DNA of 64,000 nt from the NCBI GenBank assembly GCA_041658585.1, contig JBAZZX010000003.1, positions 62,001 to 126,000 on the forward strand. Direction: 5' to 3'. A model generated the notes under the pieces. The model searched no databases. It was not told the origin of the DNA and saw only the letters and a program-made list of their open reading frames with translations. Made by a program: the position numbers and the translations under genes. The DNA comes from DYFC01 sp041658585. GTDB lineage: Bacteria > Nitrospirota > Thermodesulfovibrionia > Thermodesulfovibrionales > SM23-35. Positions 1 to 7,149 of this stretch are shown piece after piece (within the stretch, counting starts at the first letter, position 1; the number at the start of each line of letters is the position of its first letter).

Positions 1-771
1 AGACTGACCCCGCCGACTTCGGGAAAGATTTCATTCCAGGGCAATGATATTCAGACGCTGAAGGGAGATTCACTCCGGCAATTCAGGAAATCGGTCCAGA
101 TCATTTTTCAGGACCCTTTTGCGTCATTGAATCCGAGAATGACCGTTTTTGATACCGTCTCGGAACCCTTGAAAGTGCATAAGCTCGTCGATAGATCCGG
201 ATACGGCGACTATGTTGTCAACCTTCTCGGCAAGGTAGGGCTGCAGGCAGACGCCATGAACCGTTATCCTCACGAATTCAGCGGCGGCCAGCGCCAGAGG
301 ATATGCATTGCGCGGGCGCTTGCAGTATCTCCAAAGGTGCTCATTGCCGATGAACCCCTTTCTGCGCTGGATGTATCAATTCAGGCGCAGATACTGAATA
401 TACTTCAGGAATTGCAGAGAGAATCGAAGATATCCTTCCTTTTTATAAGCCACGATCTGAGGGTGGTCCGATACTTCAGTGACGAGGTGGCGGTTATGTA
501 TCTCGGAAAGATTGTTGAACATGCAAAGACTGAAGACCTCTTCAATAACCCTTTACACCCCTATACGATTGAGTTGCTTTCTTCGGCGCCCAAAATAAAA
601 CCTGACGGCAAGAAAAGAAAGATACTGAAGGGTGATGTTCCAAGCCCGATAAATATCCCGCTCGGCTGCCCTTTCCATCCAAGATGTCCTCAAAGAATAA
701 ACGTCTGCGATCAGATTGTGCCCGAAATAAAGCGGTTGGAAGGCAGACTCGTTTCATGCCATCTATTCTGA
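1..771 (+). CDS. Oligopeptide/dipeptide ABC transporter ATP-binding protein (5' partial)
   Basis: The frame is open from the first base, so the gene starts outside the window. It is the cytoplasmic ATPase that powers peptide (or nickel) import through the DppB/DppC-type permeases next door. Visible in order: Q-loop IIFQDPFASLNPRM, ABC signature FSGGQRQR, Walker B VLIADEPLSALD, H-loop histidine in FISHD, and the C-terminal oligo_HPY extension with CPFHPRCPQR typical of OppD/OppF and DppD/DppF. Walker A lies outside. The gene converges on the minus-strand permease gene and overlaps its 3' end by 9 bp, an unusual arrangement because these ATPases normally share the permease operon. The family is certain; the substrate is not. 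Confidence 0.9.
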   Translation, partial: RLTPPTSGKISFQGNDIQTLKGDSLRQFRKSVQIIFQDPFASLNPRMTVFDTVSEPLKVHKLVDRSGYGDYVVNLLGKVGLQADAMNRYPHEFSGGQRQRICIARALAVSPKVLIADEPLSALDVSIQAQILNILQELQRESKISFLFISHDLRVVRYFSDEVAVMYLGKIVEHAKTEDLFNNPLHPYTIELLSSAPKIKPDGKKRKILKGDVPSPINIPLGCPFHPRCPQRINVCDQIVPEIKRLEGRLVSCHLF

Positions 772-1617
772 TTCCGCTCCCCATAATCTCGGATCAAGGG
801 CGTCCCTGACCCCTTCGCCGAGAAGATTATATCCGAGCACGGTGATCAGAATTGCAAGCCCCGGAAAAACGGAAAGCCACCACGCCGTTTCCATGTTGTC
901 CTTTCCTAATGTAAGTATGTTCCCCCAGCTTGGAGTCGGAGGCTGAACGCCTATTCCCAAAAAGCTCAGGGACGACTCTACAAGCACGGCGCCTGCAATG
1001 CCGAGAACGGCCGAGACAAGCACCGGCGCAAGGCTGTTCACCATTATATGCCTGAAGATAATCCGCATATTGCTTGCCCCGACAGCCCTGGCGGCAAGCA
1101 CATATTCACGTTCCTTTAATGACAGGAACTCCGCCCTTACAAGACGGGCAACTCCCATCCATGAAGTAATGCCTATGATTATCATAATGTTCCATATGCT
1201 TGATCCGATGAATGCTATTACCGCAAGGATCAGGAAAAAAGTAGGAACAGACAGCATGATATCGATAAATCTCATGATGATCCTGTCCATCCATCCCCCG
1301 TAATATCCTGAGAGAGACCCGAATATCATTCCCATAACAACGGATATGCCGACGGCAACAAAACCGACTGATAAGGATATCTGCGACCCCCATATCATCC
1401 TGCTTAAAACATCCCTGCCCAGATCATCCGTGCCAAGGGGGTGTTGTATGCCCGGCGGTTCAAGGATGTGTTTTCTGTCAATATCATTGGGATCGTATGG
1501 AGAGACAAGGGGCGCCAGTATTGCGACAAAGAAAAGAAAGGCCACGATAATGCCGCCTGCCACTGCAAGTTTATTCCTGCTGAACCTTTTCCAGAACAAT
1601 CTCTTGGGCGAATCCAT
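763..1617 (-). CDS. Peptide ABC transporter permease, DppC/OppC type
   Basis: Inner-membrane permease of a peptide/nickel importer, 284 aa, full length for DppC. It starts with a cytoplasmic N-terminus and a hydrophobic segment (about residues 18-38), followed by the extracytoplasmic HPLGTDDLGRDVLSRM motif characteristic of DppC/OppC and several further membrane segments. The EAA-type loop that contacts the ATPase is seen around YVLAARAVGASNMRIIFRHI. It lies 4 bp downstream of the DppB-type permease gene and is presumably co-transcribed with it. Its 3' end overlaps the convergent ATPase gene by 9 bp. Substrate is unknown. Confidence 0.9.
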   Translation of the reverse strand: MDSPKRLFWKRFSRNKLAVAGGIIVAFLFFVAILAPLVSPYDPNDIDRKHILEPPGIQHPLGTDDLGRDVLSRMIWGSQISLSVGFVAVGISVVMGMIFGSLSGYYGGWMDRIIMRFIDIMLSVPTFFLILAVIAFIGSSIWNIMIIIGITSWMGVARLVRAEFLSLKEREYVLAARAVGASNMRIIFRHIMVNSLAPVLVSAVLGIAGAVLVESSLSFLGIGVQPPTPSWGNILTLGKDNMETAWWLSVFPGLAILITVLGYNLLGEGVRDALDPRLWGAESE

Positions 1618-1621
1618 TTTC

Positions 1622-2620
1622 TTACTTTGCCCTTATCCTCGGATCTGCAAGCATATAACCGATATCAGCCAGCAGATTGCCCGCCAGTGTTAGTACGCCC
1701 CCGATTGTGAGAAGGCTCATCACCATCGGATAATCCCGCGTCATAACGCTCATAAAAAACATCTGCCCCATGCCGGGTATCCCGAAGATGCTCTCCATTA
1801 TCACGCTTCCTCCTATCAGGCCGGGGACTGAAAGTCCGATCAATGTGATAAGCGGCAGGATGGCATTTTTTAGCGCATGGTTATAGATCACCTTTTTTTC
1901 AGGAAGGCCCTTTGCCCGTGCAACGGTAATATAATCCTGCCTTATGACCTCAAGCATGCTGCTCCTCATATACCGTGAATCTCCGGCAAGACCGGTAAAG
2001 GCGGATACAAAGACAGGAAGGATGAGATGGTTGATCCTGTCGAGTATCTTTCCGCACAAAGAGAGTGAATCATAGTTCATGGATTTTAGTCCGGACAGGG
2101 GAAGCAGGTCCAGGTGTATTCCAAAAAACATCATCAGCAAAAGGGCAAGCCAGAACGAAGGCATGGCAAAACCCAAAAAGACAAATGTTGTCGTCAACTT
2201 ATCATAAAGCGAGTACTGATGCGTTGCGGATGAAATACCAAGGGGTATGGCAATAGCGAGTATTATAACCATGGTAATGAGATTCAGCATGAATGTAATG
2301 AATAATCTTCTGTCCGGCAAAGGCTGTTTCCTGTCCCAGATTTTGTCCAGGACGGGACGCCTGTCCGTCGAAAAGGATTCGCCGAAATCGAGTTTCACGA
2401 TCTTCTCCAGCCAGAGACCGTATTGCACTACTATCGGTTTATCAAGGTTGTACATCTTCTCAAGCCTTTCCCGCGCCTCGGGCGTGATCTTGGGATTAAA
2501 ATCAGAGAGCACATCCGTCGGCTTGCCGGGCGCCAGATGCAGGATGAGGAACGAGATCAGGGTAATCCCGAATAAGGTAGGGACCATTTCAAGGACTCTT
2601 TTAAAAAGATACCGTATCAT
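1622..2620 (-). CDS. Peptide ABC transporter permease, DppB/OppB type
   Basis: Inner-membrane permease subunit, 332 aa, partner of the DppC-type protein. The N-terminus MIRYLFKRVLEMVPTLFGI is typical of DppB/OppB, and the EAA-type loop appears as YITVARAKGLPEKKVIYNHA near residue 230. About six membrane segments are visible. It sits between the binding-protein gene upstream (separated by about 240 bp containing an inverted-repeat element) and the dppC-like gene 4 bp downstream. The order binding protein, B, C is the usual one; only the ATPase is displaced to the other strand. Confidence 0.9.
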   Translation of the reverse strand: MIRYLFKRVLEMVPTLFGITLISFLILHLAPGKPTDVLSDFNPKITPEARERLEKMYNLDKPIVVQYGLWLEKIVKLDFGESFSTDRRPVLDKIWDRKQPLPDRRLFITFMLNLITMVIILAIAIPLGISSATHQYSLYDKLTTTFVFLGFAMPSFWLALLLMMFFGIHLDLLPLSGLKSMNYDSLSLCGKILDRINHLILPVFVSAFTGLAGDSRYMRSSMLEVIRQDYITVARAKGLPEKKVIYNHALKNAILPLITLIGLSVPGLIGGSVIMESIFGIPGMGQMFFMSVMTRDYPMVMSLLTIGGVLTLAGNLLADIGYMLADPRIRAK

Positions 2621-2671
2621 TTTTGTTTTTTATTTACGAAGATTATATTAAACGGTACAAAACATTTTTTA

Positions 2672-2845
2672 AATATGAAAGGTAGATATGATAAAAAAGT
2701 TATTTGGCGACTCCATAATGTACTATTGTCACTGTTCGATATACTTTTATCCAAAGTACACATTAGGTTAAAAGTGCCGTCAGGTGAATATGGGTTATCT
2801 TTTGTCGCATTCAAAAAATTTTTTATCATATCTGCCTTTCATATT
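2672..2845. repeat. Inverted-repeat element with 27-bp ends
   Basis: Bases 2672-2698 and 2819-2845 are inverted copies of each other, 27 bp with a single mismatch, separated by 120 bp. The element lies between the binding-protein gene and the permease gene of the same transporter. No credible coding sequence is present inside; the 70-codon frame across it has no family features. Long perfect ends with a short non-coding interior suggest a miniature inverted-repeat element (MITE). No second copy was noticed in this window. Confidence 0.6.
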
Positions 2846-2859
2846 ATGCGACTGATGAG

Positions 2860-4494
2860 TTAAGGCTCCATCGCATGTTTCTGTAATGGTTTCGGCACAT
2901 ACCACTTGGGCTGATTGTAGCTGATTCCTATGGGAGAAGGTTTAATGCCCCTGAACCTCGCATGTACAATCGGCGTGGCGTCCGGCACATACAAAAAGAT
3001 ATACGGCAGATCATCGGCCAATATTTCCTGAATCCGGAAATATGCCTTTTTCCTTTCTTCTATGTCAAATAACCTGCGGCCTTTCTCAAGGAGTTCGTCT
3101 ACTTCAGGGTTATTGTAGCCCACAAAATTAAATTCCTTCTCCTTTGTCTTGCTCGAATGCCAGATATCATACTGGTCCGGGTCAAGCCCTATCTGCCAGC
3201 CGAGCATCACAGTCTCAAACCGCCTTTTATCAATAAACTCATTCACAAAGGTAGACCATTCAAGCGCCCTTATCTCCACCTTTATACCTATCTTTGCAAG
3301 CCTCCACTGAATGATGGTGGCAGTATTTTTTCTGAGGTTGTTGCCCATATTGGTGAGGATAGTGAATTGAAACGGTTTTCCTTCTTTATCAAGGATGCCG
3401 TCGCCGTCACGGTCCTCCCATCCCGCCTCTTTCAGCAATTGCCTTGCCTTTTCAGGGTTATATTCATACTTTTTTACATCAGGGTTATAAGGCCAGGTAT
3501 TCGGGACATAAGGGCCTGTAGACGGCCTGCCGAGACCGAAAAGAACAACATCCACTATCTCGGCCTTGTCTATGCCATATGCTATCGCCTGTCTTATGCG
3601 TTTGTCCTTAAACCAGGGGTGTTTAAGGTTAAAGGCCATATGAGTGTACGAAAAGACGGGATATCGGAATTTCTGAAAATTGTTCCTGAAGAAATCATTC
3701 TCCGTCTGTTTAGTATACTGGATCGGTGTCAGTCCCATCATATCTATGCCTCCTGCCTGCAGTTCAAGAAACGTTGTTGCAGGGTCCGGGATCATCCTGT
3801 AAACATACCTGTCAATGTAAGGCCTCCCCTCAAAATAATCCTTATAAGATTCCAATACGACTTCCTGTCCGGAAGACCATTTATTAAGCTTGTATGGTCC
3901 TAAACCGACAGGTTTTCGCGTAAGTTCGCTTTTGGTTATATCCCTGCCTTCAAGGAGATGCTTTGGAAGAACGACTAAATTCCCCCACGTTGTAAGGGCC
4001 GGTGCAAAAGGTTTTCCATATGTGACCCTGAACGTATACTTATCAAGCACTTCGGCCTTTTTTACCTGCAGGAAATCTTCTTTGTATGCCGTCGGCGTCT
4101 TTTCATCAATAATGGTCTTATAACCGAACATCACATCCTCTGCCGTAAACTCAACCCCGTCAGACCATTTTACGCCCTTCCTCAGATGAAATGTTATAAC
4201 AAGCCCGCCTGAAGAAATCTCCCACGATTCGGCAAGGTCGCCGATAACGCTGAGGTCCGTATCGTACTTTACAAGGCCGTTAAAGATCATGCCTGCAACG
4301 CTATGTGAAGCGCTGTCGCCTGCAAGCATAGGGATAAGCACGCTCGGCTCGCCGATCGTGCCCTCAATCAGCATATCTCCATAAGCGGGTTCATAGGAAT
4401 TATCCTTGAGGTCCGGCTGCGCTGTTTGTGAATGCCTGTCTTTACATCCGAGCAATACCATGAGCACTATAATAATACAGATTAACTTTTTCAT
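2860..4494 (-). CDS. Peptide-binding lipoprotein of ABC transporter (SBP family 5)
   Basis: Extracytoplasmic substrate-binding protein of the DppA/OppA/NikA family, about 544 aa. I chose the ATG at 4494 because it directly begins a lipoprotein signal peptide, MKKLICIIIVLMVLLGC, whose lipobox LLGC supplies the acylated cysteine; a longer frame would start 16 codons earlier and put extra hydrophobic residues in front. The body shows the family pattern: LAESWEISSGGLVITFHLRK, VKWSDGVEFTAEDV, and later KRIRQAIAYGIDKAEIVD. It is upstream of the two permease genes on the same strand. The ligand cannot be read from sequence. Confidence 0.9.
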   Translation of the reverse strand: MKKLICIIIVLMVLLGCKDRHSQTAQPDLKDNSYEPAYGDMLIEGTIGEPSVLIPMLAGDSASHSVAGMIFNGLVKYDTDLSVIGDLAESWEISSGGLVITFHLRKGVKWSDGVEFTAEDVMFGYKTIIDEKTPTAYKEDFLQVKKAEVLDKYTFRVTYGKPFAPALTTWGNLVVLPKHLLEGRDITKSELTRKPVGLGPYKLNKWSSGQEVVLESYKDYFEGRPYIDRYVYRMIPDPATTFLELQAGGIDMMGLTPIQYTKQTENDFFRNNFQKFRYPVFSYTHMAFNLKHPWFKDKRIRQAIAYGIDKAEIVDVVLFGLGRPSTGPYVPNTWPYNPDVKKYEYNPEKARQLLKEAGWEDRDGDGILDKEGKPFQFTILTNMGNNLRKNTATIIQWRLAKIGIKVEIRALEWSTFVNEFIDKRRFETVMLGWQIGLDPDQYDIWHSSKTKEKEFNFVGYNNPEVDELLEKGRRLFDIEERKKAYFRIQEILADDLPYIFLYVPDATPIVHARFRGIKPSPIGISYNQPKWYVPKPLQKHAMEP

Positions 4495-4612
4495 TTTTCC
4501 GATAAAACAAATTATACACAAAAAGCATAAAAAGGGGTTCAAGTCCTGAATTATCGGCTTCTAAAACCGGGGCGGCTGCAAGGTTTTATCACGTTTTTGT
4601 GAGAGTTTAAGG

Positions 4613-4618
4613 TATAAT
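4613..4618 (+). promoter_or_regulatory. -10 hexamer upstream of tRNA-Arg
   Basis: A perfect TATAAT lies 18 bp before the tRNA, the expected distance for a sigma70 promoter with a short leader. The -35 region is poor, so this is a moderate-confidence call. Confidence 0.4.
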
Positions 4619-4636
4619 AATATCTTACTATAGCGT

Positions 4637-4713
4637 GCCCCCTTAGCTCAGTAGGATAGAGCACAGGTTTCCTAAACCTGGTGTCGCAGGTTCAATTCCT
4701 GCAGGGGGTACCA
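4637..4713 (+). tRNA. tRNA-Arg (anticodon CCT)
   Basis: A complete cloverleaf can be folded: acceptor GCCCCCT pairs with AGGGGGT (one G-U at the tip), the anticodon stem CAGGT/ACCTG encloses the loop TTCCTAA with anticodon CCT, and the T arm is GCAGG TTCAATT CCTGC. The discriminator A and the 3' CCA are encoded. It reads AGG arginine codons. It stands alone between the transporter genes and the fic region; tRNA genes are common integration sites, and the fic gene follows directly, but no duplicated attachment sequence was seen. Confidence 0.95.
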
Positions 4714-4840
4714 ACCTTATCCCTAAGCGATTCACAATATTTCTTGAGCACCCTTCAAAATACAATTTCTTATAATCTCTCAGGCGTTCAGATTTGCATA
4801 TAACTTTTTGGCATAATAAGTAATTGACATTTAACCCTAA

Positions 4841-4981
4841 CTACTAAATTACTACTAATAGATCTAAAATTAGTAACAGGTTGACAATGTATAAATACTA
4901 ATATAAACTGAAATAGTATTTAATGTTAGATTCATCTCTAACTTAACTACTAAATTGCTACTAATTAAAGTAAAATTAGTA
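4841..4981. promoter_or_regulatory. Duplicated operator-like site upstream of fic
   Basis: Two identical inverted repeats TACTAAT-N9-ATTAGTA occur at 4853-4875 and 4959-4981, each preceded by the direct repeat AACTACTAAATT. They are 106 bp apart, close to ten helical turns, which fits cooperative binding of a dimeric repressor with DNA looping. A TTGACA at 4881-4886 with a TATAAA 15 bp downstream lies between them. The downstream site ends just 3 bp before the ribosome binding site GGAGG of the Fic gene. The Fic protein itself has a C-terminal winged helix-like region and is the obvious candidate to bind here; that is inference. Confidence 0.6.
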
Positions 4982-4996
4982 TTTGGAGGCGCATAA

Positions 4997-6334
4997 TTGA
5001 AAATACCGGAAAAAGCACCTGATTTTAAAGAAATAATCACAAAACTTCGTGCACCGGAATTGGCATTTAACGCAAAAGATTTAATCAGAAAAGCAAATAT
5101 CGAATATATGTATTGGGACGATCTAAAACATCAGCCTATGCCGGAAGGCATACGACCTGAAGAAGCATGGGCTTTGCTTAAATGGTCGCGATTAATACAA
5201 ACCAGACTTATCCCCCTTAATGACTCACAGGAACGTCCTTTTAGCTACTGGCTTCCGGATAGTGTTCTCAAAGAAATTCATTTTATAGACAAACAAGCTG
5301 CGGGGACAATCCTGGACGATGACCCCTCAGTGCATTCTGAAGAGAAACGGCGATATATGATTAGCTCATTAGTTGATGAAGCAATAGCCTCAAGCCAAAT
5401 TGAAGGAGCTGTCACTACACGTGTAGTTGCCAAAGAGATGCTTAGAGAAGGGCGAAAGCCCCGGGACCGCTCTGAACAGATGATCTTCAATAATTATCTG
5501 TCAATGCAAATGATAAAAAAGCATTTAACTGAGCCGCTCTCAATAGAATTAATGAACAAAATTCACGCCCATATGACGGAAAATACACTCGATAATCCCT
5601 CATGGGCCGGACGATTCAAAACGCCTGCCGATGATGAAATCCATATTTTGGATAATGATGGACAAACAGTACTGCATGTACCGCCAAAATCCATTGACGT
5701 CCCGACTTTGATGCAGAATCTATGTAATTATGCAAACAATGAGGGAGAAGACGAATTCGTAAATCCGGTTATAAAAGGAATCCTGATTCATTTTTGGATA
5801 GCCTATGTTCATCCATATATGGACGGCAATGGAAGAACAGCGAGGGCCCTTTTTTATTGGTACATGCTCAAACATGGCTATTGGCTCTTCGAGTATCTGT
5901 CGATATCTACTGCCATTCTGAGCGCACGGGCTCAGTATTACAGGTCATTTCTTTATTGTGAAATCGATGACAATGATGCCACCTATTTCATCATATATAA
6001 CCTTCAGGCTATGCATAAGGCCATAGAGAAGCTCGATTCGTATATAGAAAGAAAACAAAAAGAGAAAAAGCACTCATACCGATTCGCCGTAAAATATCCG
6101 TCCTTGAATTTAAGACAGCGCACGCTTCTTGCCGGCGCTCTTGAAAAACCCCATGACGTCTTCACAATAGAGATACACTCTAACGTGCATGGTGTCACTT
6201 ACCAAACTGCACGTACCGACTTGCTCACCCTCAAAGATATGGGCTTACTTGCAATGCGAAAAGAGGGCAAAAAATTTGTTTTCATTCCAGTTGCAGATAT
6301 AGCTGAAAAGCTGTCTATTTCAAATACCGGATAA
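4997..6334 (+). CDS. Fic family protein with C-terminal winged-helix domain
   Basis: Probable Fic AMP-transferase, 445 aa. The catalytic motif HPYMDGNGRTARALFYW (about residues 277-293) contains the invariant His, the DGNGR anion-binding loop and the second Arg. The inhibitory helix motif is present upstream as SSQIEG (S-x3-E-G, about residue 136), so this is a class II self-inhibited Fic. The C-terminus (about 365-440) looks like a winged helix-turn-helix: VHGVTYQTARTDLLTLKDMG followed by a wing. Start: TTG at 4997, preceded by GGAGG with 7 nt spacing; no ATG fits better. The AT-rich upstream region carries paired operator-like repeats, suggesting autoregulation. The target protein is unknown. 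A partner antitoxin gene is not visible, consistent with the built-in inhibitory motif. Confidence 0.9.
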   Translation: MKIPEKAPDFKEIITKLRAPELAFNAKDLIRKANIEYMYWDDLKHQPMPEGIRPEEAWALLKWSRLIQTRLIPLNDSQERPFSYWLPDSVLKEIHFIDKQAAGTILDDDPSVHSEEKRRYMISSLVDEAIASSQIEGAVTTRVVAKEMLREGRKPRDRSEQMIFNNYLSMQMIKKHLTEPLSIELMNKIHAHMTENTLDNPSWAGRFKTPADDEIHILDNDGQTVLHVPPKSIDVPTLMQNLCNYANNEGEDEFVNPVIKGILIHFWIAYVHPYMDGNGRTARALFYWYMLKHGYWLFEYLSISTAILSARAQYYRSFLYCEIDDNDATYFIIYNLQAMHKAIEKLDSYIERKQKEKKHSYRFAVKYPSLNLRQRTLLAGALEKPHDVFTIEIHSNVHGVTYQTARTDLLTLKDMGLLAMRKEGKKFVFIPVADIAEKLSISNTG

Positions 6335-6445
6335 GCGACAAAATTACGGCCCCGAAAGAGGAGCCGTTTCGGTAAGGATAGGACTTTCCAACTTTTTATC
6401 CGAATGTGGGATATAGTTAAACGAAAGATACCAACAGGAGAACTC

Positions 6446-6760
6446 ATGAAAATTGCAATAATGGGGGCGCCGGGATGTGTAGGCGGTAATCTTATTCAAA
6501 AACTTCTCGAACGGAAAGAATATCATGTTACGGGTTCTTTCCGGATGGAAAAGGAAATCCCGAAAGATTTGAGCAACGAACGTCTGGCATGGAAGCAGGT
6601 CAATCTTCTTGACCCTGCAAGCGCGGAGAATTTTCTCAACGGGTCCGATGTTCTTATATACCTTATTCATTCGCTGGGAGCAAAGAATTTTGAGCAGCTT
6701 GATATACAGCTTGCTAATGCGGCAGGCAGAGCAGCCCGGTCTTTGACTCCCCGGTTTTAA
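6446..6760 (+). pseudogene. Truncated NAD(P)-binding (atypical SDR/NmrA-like) oxidoreductase
   Basis: The N-terminal third of a Rossmann-fold dehydrogenase/epimerase-like protein is present: MKIAIMGAPGCVGGNLIQKL carries the nucleotide-binding glycine pattern, and DVLIYLIHSLGAKNFEQLD resembles the second half of the first Rossmann unit in family members several times longer. The frame stops at about residue 104, right after AGRAARS, where full-length relatives continue. The start ATG at 6446 has AGGAG 5 nt upstream. No continuation was found in other frames downstream, so this is a 3'-deleted remnant rather than a simple frameshift. Confidence 0.65.
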
Positions 6761-6864
6761 AAATTGACAAAATGCTGTAAATTATAAGTATTAATCAGCA
6801 TATATACATGTCCGATATCTTAGACTGCTTCTGAGATTTTGGAGATAATGAAAGGAACATAAAA

Positions 6865-6960
6865 TTGGAAGTACTGATCATCGTTGCGATAATAGTTATT
6901 ATCTTTGTTGTGTACCCTAAGATAAAAAAGAAATTCGGCGGCTCTGCAAAGAAAAAATAA
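6865..6960 (+). CDS. Small single-span membrane peptide, 31 aa
   Basis: A short frame starts at TTG 6865, preceded by AAAGGA 8 nt upstream, and ends at TAA 6958-6960. The product starts with the hydrophobic run EVLIIVAIIVIIFVVYPKIK and ends with a lysine-rich tail (KKKFGGSAKKK), the classic shape of a small inner-membrane protein with a positive cytoplasmic end. A TTGACA is present about 100 bp upstream (6764). It is too short for standard gene calling. Function unknown; coding status rests on start site, codon-like structure and topology only. Confidence 0.5.
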   Translation: MEVLIIVAIIVIIFVVYPKIKKKFGGSAKKK

Positions 6961-6987
6961 AGGGTCGGGTAAACCTGAAACAAACGG

Positions 6988-7036
6988 TTGACTGTTAGAT
7001 TGTTCTTCATTTTATACATGGATGCTGTGTTATACT
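6988..7036 (+). promoter_or_regulatory. Promoter region of the thrC operon
   Basis: Two overlapping sigma70-like signals are visible: TTGACT (6988-6993) with TTTATA 17 bp downstream (7011-7016), and an extended -10 TG-T-TATACT ending at 7036. Either leaves a leader of more than 100 nt before thrC. The leader contains a CAGGGGA/TCCCCTG stem (7048-7054 with 7076-7082). Confidence 0.45.
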
Positions 7037-7071
7037 TTATGCGAAAACAGGGGAAAAAGATTACCTTGAAA

Positions 7072-7134
7072 ATGATCCCCTGCTGCGGGTTCCCTTGTAT
7101 GAAACCTATAAATGCCGGAAGCGCCGGCCAATAA
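7072..7134 (+). other. Possible Cys-rich leader peptide upstream of thrC
   Basis: A 20-codon frame, MIPCCGFPCMKPINAGSAGQ, lies in the leader of the thrC operon and ends 15 bp before the thrC start. It has three Cys and two Met in its first ten codons and is followed by, and partly overlaps, a small GC-rich hairpin (GCCGG-AAGCG-CCGGC). Amino-acid-rich leader peptides can act in attenuation, and the downstream genes belong to Thr/Met/Cys metabolism. This is a tentative reading; the frame may be chance. Confidence 0.25.
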
Positions 7135-7149
7135 TCGAGGATTGTAATT

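Noticed and set aside
2617..2829. A 70-codon minus-strand frame between the transporter genes
   Set aside because: It lies almost entirely in the inverted-repeat element, has no ribosome site and no family features.
4714..4996. Integrated element at the tRNA-Arg gene
   Set aside because: The AT-rich region and fic gene look acquired, but no integrase and no repeat of the tRNA 3' end were found.
7037..7149. SAM or other known riboswitch before thrC
   Set aside because: No match to remembered SAM-I, SAM-II or T-box core sequences; only a simple hairpin is seen.
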